Shown one piece after another: positions 3,719 through 6,394 of a DNA stretch of 6,394 nucleotides; the first letter of the stretch is position 1, and the number at the start of each line of letters is the position of its first letter. The DNA comes from an uncultured Eubacteriales bacterium. Lineage in GTDB: Bacteria; Bacillota_A; Clostridia; Christensenellales; Aristaeellaceae. The DNA is taken from contig CADCQZ010000397.1 in NCBI GenBank assembly GCA_902803675.1, positions 1 to 6,394 of the forward strand, in the 5' to 3' direction. The position numbers were made by a program, and so were the translations under genes. Under the pieces are notes generated by a model that worked only from the letters and a program-made list of their open reading frames with translations, did not search any database and was not told where the DNA came from.

Positions 3719-6226
3719 ATGATGGATACGGCAAGGAGCATCTGCATCGACAGGGGCTGGACCTTCGGATACGGCGCGCGCGTCAGCGGCGCCGCCGGGG
3801 AAAGGACAGTGGACCTGCCCCATGACTATATGATCGAAGGGGACGTGAGCCCCGATGTGCCCGCCGGGGCGGCCGGCGGATACTACACCGCCGGGGTGGC
3901 GCACTACACGAAGGAGATCACCATCCCCGCCGGGTGGGCCGGGGATCGGATCTTCCTGCGGTTCGACGGCGCCATGATGAACGCCACCGTGGAGGTGAAC
4001 GGCGCGAAGGCCTGCCTGCAGCACTACGGCTACGCGCCCTTTGAGACGGACATCACGAACTTGACATATCCGGGCGAGACGAACCGGATCACCGTCACGG
4101 TCAACCCCAGCATGCAGCCCAATTCCCGGTGGTATTCCGGCGCCGGGCTGTTCCGGAGCGTGCATCTCACGCACACGCCCCCGGTATACCTGCCCATGGG
4201 CGGCCTGAGCGCGGTGACCCGGAAGCTGGAGGAGGCCCTGGACGGCACGGGCGTGACCGCTTTCCTGGAAGTGGGCGCCGAGGTGGTGAACACCCGAAAC
4301 GAGAACCGTTTGGTCGAGGCGGCCTTTTCCCTGATCCGGGAGAGCACCGGGGATACGGTGATCGAGAGGAAGACCCTGATCCAGGTGCCCGGGGGCTCTG
4401 CCGCGCGGGCCCGGACCACCCTCACCCTGGACGGGGCCGAGGTGTGGACGGCGGAGGATCCCCGGCTGTATATCCTGCGGGCCGTGATCACGGAAAAGGC
4501 CGTGTACAGGACCCATATGGTGCCGGTGGATCATCCCGCGCGGGATGAGGACGAGGTGCTCTTCGGCATCCGCACCGTGGAGGCGGACGTCAGGCAGGGC
4601 CTGAGGATCAACGGCGTGCCGGTGAAGCTCCGGGGCGGCTGTCTCCATCACGACAACGGGCCGATCGGCGCGGCAAGCCTGTATGACGCCGAGGCGCGCA
4701 AGGTGAGAAAGCTCAAGGAAGTGGGCTTCAACGCCATCCGCACCACCCACAATCCGCCGTCCGCCGCCCTGATCGAGGCCTGCGACAGGCTGGGCATGTA
4801 TGTGTTCGACGAGGCCTTCGACGCCTGGGGCATGGGCAAGCAGCCGGGGGATTACAACCAGTACTTCGATACGGACTGGGTCAGGGACCTGACCGCCTTC
4901 GTGAAGAGGGACCGGTGCCACCCCAGCGTGATCCTCTGGTCCACCGGCAACGAGATCACCGAGCGGGCGGGCCTCAACGATGGGTATGTGCTGGCCGCGA
5001 AGCTGGCGGACACCGTCCGGGCCCTGGATGGGAGCCGCCCGGTCTCCAACGGCGTCTGCTCCTTCTGGAACGGGCTGGACGACAAGCTCTTCGAGGCCCA
5101 GATGAACGGGTGGAAGGATGTGCCCCAGGGCGGTCTGCAGAACGCGGACATCGGCGGCAGCGGGGACCTGATGTGGGAAAAATACACCGAGGCCTTCGCT
5201 TCGTGCCTGGACATCGTGGGCTACAACTACCTGGAGGACAAGTACGCTCAGGACCATGAGATGTTCCCGGAGCGGGTGATCCTCGGATCGGAGAATTTCC
5301 CGAACCAGATCGGTCACCACTGGCCCATGATCGAAAAGACGCCCTGGGTGATCGGGGACTTTACCTGGACCGCCTGGGATTACCTGGGGGAGGCCGGGAT
5401 CGGCAAGGCCCTCTTCATGAAGGAGGACGATCCCCGGCTCCACGGCGCCCCGGTGCCGTGGAATTTCGGGGCACCCTATCCCTGGCGCACCGCCAACGAC
5501 GCGGATCTCGACATCACCGGTGAGATGCGTCCCCAGGGCGTGTACCGCAGTGTGGTGTGGGGCAGCGACAGGACGGGCCTGTTCTCCTACGATCCAAAGG
5601 TGTTCGGCCTTAAGGAAGTGCTGACCCGGTGGGGCTTCCCCGGCGTGGAAGCGTGCTGGAACTGGGAAGGCCGGGAGGGCTGCCCCGTCCATGTGGCGGT
5701 GTTCAGCGCCGCGGAAGAAGTGGAACTGAGGCTCAACGGCGTCACCGTGGGCCGCGGACGGGCGGGGCGGGATCCGGTGCACGGCATGCCCCTCACTTTC
5801 CTGTTCGAGGTGGATTACCGCCCGGGCACCCTGGAGGCGGTGAGCCTGAGGGACGGGTGTGAAGTGTCCCGCGCTGCTCTTACGACCACCGGGAAGCCGA
5901 AAAAGATCCTGCTGGTGCCTGAAACGAAAGCGCTGAAGAACGATACCCGGTCCCTTCTGTATGTGCGGGCCCTGGTGACGGATGACGCGGACCGCGTGGT
6001 GCCCGGCGCCCGGGTGGAACTGAAAGCCGCCGTGAGCGGGAACGCGTATCTGGCGGGCTTCGGCTCCGGGGCGCCGATCACGGAGGATAATTATCACAAA
6101 GGCGTGTTCACCAGCTGCCGCGGCCAGGCGCTGGCCGTGCTCCGGCCCTCCGGCGTCGGCGAGGCGCGCCTTGAGGTCACGGGGGAAGGCCTTGAGGGCG
6201 CCTCGGTCACGGTGAGGGTGGAATAA
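3719..6226 (+). CDS. Glycoside hydrolase family 2 enzyme (beta-galactosidase-like, exact substrate open)
   Basis: An 835-residue intracellular exo-glycosidase of family GH2 that removes a terminal beta-linked sugar with retention. Domain order: N-terminal sugar-binding beta-sandwich (about 8-150, with the hallmark NSRWYSGAGLFR at 135-146), an Ig-like domain (about 155-280), and the TIM barrel (about 283-600). The barrel carries GFNAIRTTHNPPS with Asn338 and His344, the acid/base Glu412 in STGNEI, and the nucleophile Glu525 in GSENF. Then comes a DUF4982-like domain (about 655-715, AEEVELRLNGVTVGR) and a C-terminal beta-domain (725-835). There is no signal peptide, fitting an imported substrate. 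Where E. coli beta-glucuronidase has N-K-K (N-x-K motif), I align Asp-Arg-Thr in GSDRTGLF, so glucuronidase activity is unlikely. Beta-galactosidase is the likeliest label, but other beta-glycosides are possible. The gene diverges from the SGNH esterase with its own promoter and ends at a clear hairpin. Family is certain; specificity is not. Confidence 0.95.
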   Translation: MMDTARSICIDRGWTFGYGARVSGAAGERTVDLPHDYMIEGDVSPDVPAGAAGGYYTAGVAHYTKEITIPAGWAGDRIFLRFDGAMMNATVEVNGAKACLQHYGYAPFETDITNLTYPGETNRITVTVNPSMQPNSRWYSGAGLFRSVHLTHTPPVYLPMGGLSAVTRKLEEALDGTGVTAFLEVGAEVVNTRNENRLVEAAFSLIRESTGDTVIERKTLIQVPGGSAARARTTLTLDGAEVWTAEDPRLYILRAVITEKAVYRTHMVPVDHPARDEDEVLFGIRTVEADVRQGLRINGVPVKLRGGCLHHDNGPIGAASLYDAEARKVRKLKEVGFNAIRTTHNPPSAALIEACDRLGMYVFDEAFDAWGMGKQPGDYNQYFDTDWVRDLTAFVKRDRCHPSVILWSTGNEITERAGLNDGYVLAAKLADTVRALDGSRPVSNGVCSFWNGLDDKLFEAQMNGWKDVPQGGLQNADIGGSGDLMWEKYTEAFASCLDIVGYNYLEDKYAQDHEMFPERVILGSENFPNQIGHHWPMIEKTPWVIGDFTWTAWDYLGEAGIGKALFMKEDDPRLHGAPVPWNFGAPYPWRTANDADLDITGEMRPQGVYRSVVWGSDRTGLFSYDPKVFGLKEVLTRWGFPGVEACWNWEGREGCPVHVAVFSAAEEVELRLNGVTVGRGRAGRDPVHGMPLTFLFEVDYRPGTLEAVSLRDGCEVSRAALTTTGKPKKILLVPETKALKNDTRSLLYVRALVTDDADRVVPGARVELKAAVSGNAYLAGFGSGAPITEDNYHKGVFTSCRGQALAVLRPSGVGEARLEVTGEGLEGASVTVRVE

Positions 6227-6244
6227 AAAAGAAGCATGCGATGA

Positions 6245-6278
6245 AAGCCGCGGGGCATTTTCGTCCCGCGGCTTCCTT
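6245..6278 (+). terminator. Intrinsic terminator after the GH2 gene
   Basis: Perfect 10-base arms AAGCCGCGGG (6245-6254) and CCCGCGGCTT (6265-6274) surround a 10-base loop, starting 18 bases after the stop codon. The downstream T-run is weak (CTTCCTTG), but the stem is very GC-rich. On the minus strand it would be followed by a short T-rich stretch, so it may work both ways. It closes the GH2 transcript as a single-gene unit. Confidence 0.75.
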
Positions 6279-6394
6279 GCGTGATCGGGCGCGCCCCCTG
6301 CCCTTAAACCGCGCCGCGTTCCTTCGGGCCGCGGCGGAGGGGCGTCTTTATCCGGAAAATATTACAAAAATATTAACTGCCGTAACGATTTGAA
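6275..6394. other. Non-coding tail with a second hairpin and an AT-rich tract
   Basis: No gene is visible here. CGCCGCG (6312-6318) can pair with CGCGGCG (6330-6336), and flanking CGCCCC (6292-6297) with GGGGCG (6339-6344), giving a long interrupted stem followed by TCTTTATCC. This could be a back-up terminator. From 6355 the sequence becomes sharply AT-rich, with AAATATTA repeated at 6357 and 6368 (4-base gap), which may be the promoter region of a gene beyond the window. No clear -35/-10 pair can be assigned. Confidence 0.4.

Noticed and set aside
3587..6097. 836-codon minus-strand open frame opposite the GH2 gene
   Set aside because: The product is His/Pro/Gly/Arg-rich with no recognisable domain, while the plus strand encodes an unmistakable GH2 enzyme. 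GC-rich third positions keep the opposite frame open.

Overview
The window looks like a piece of chromosome from a GC-rich, Gram-positive fermenter, most likely a gut- or rumen-type member of Clostridia (Bacillota). The reasons are GC-rich codons throughout, strong AGGAGG-type ribosome binding sites, housekeeping-type TTGACA/TATAAT promoters, and a DUF2974 (Mbeg1-like) hydrolase, a family I associate mainly with Bacillota. The placement is inference. I see no mobile elements, RNA genes, CRISPR arrays or prophage genes.

There are four genes. (1) 1-1288, minus strand: a glycoside-pentoside-hexuronide (GPH) type sugar transporter of the MFS superfamily. It starts at a TTG codon and its C-terminus is cut off by the window edge. 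(2) 1608-2735, plus: a DUF2974 alpha/beta-hydrolase of unknown substrate with an intact Ser-Asp-His set. (3) 2808-3530, minus: a cytoplasmic SGNH/GDSL-type esterase. (4) 3719-6226, plus: an intracellular glycoside hydrolase family 2 enzyme with an extra C-terminal domain. Transporter and DUF2974 gene diverge from a 319-base regulatory region. DUF2974 and SGNH genes converge onto a shared hairpin. SGNH and GH2 genes diverge from a 188-base region with a promoter for each.

A reasonable working picture is small-scale glycan catabolism. The transporter would import an oligosaccharide or glycoside. The GH2 enzyme would remove a terminal beta-linked sugar in the cytoplasm, and the SGNH esterase could remove acyl (for example acetyl) decorations. 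All three lack secretion signals, which fits uptake before breakdown. The role of the DUF2974 protein is unknown and it may be unrelated. No substrate can be named from sequence alone; the GH2 protein appears to lack the N-x-K carboxylate-recognition motif of beta-glucuronidases.

The most unusual details are regulatory and structural rather than a new system: an 11-base inverted repeat placed once in each leader of the divergent SGNH/GH2 pair, CCGG-rich hairpins ending just before the Shine-Dalgarno sequence in three leaders, a terminator for one gene built into the last codons of its convergent neighbour, apparent loss of the MelB-type cation-site aspartates, and a tandem ten-residue duplication in an outer loop of the transporter. 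The first three could be chance in GC-rich DNA.
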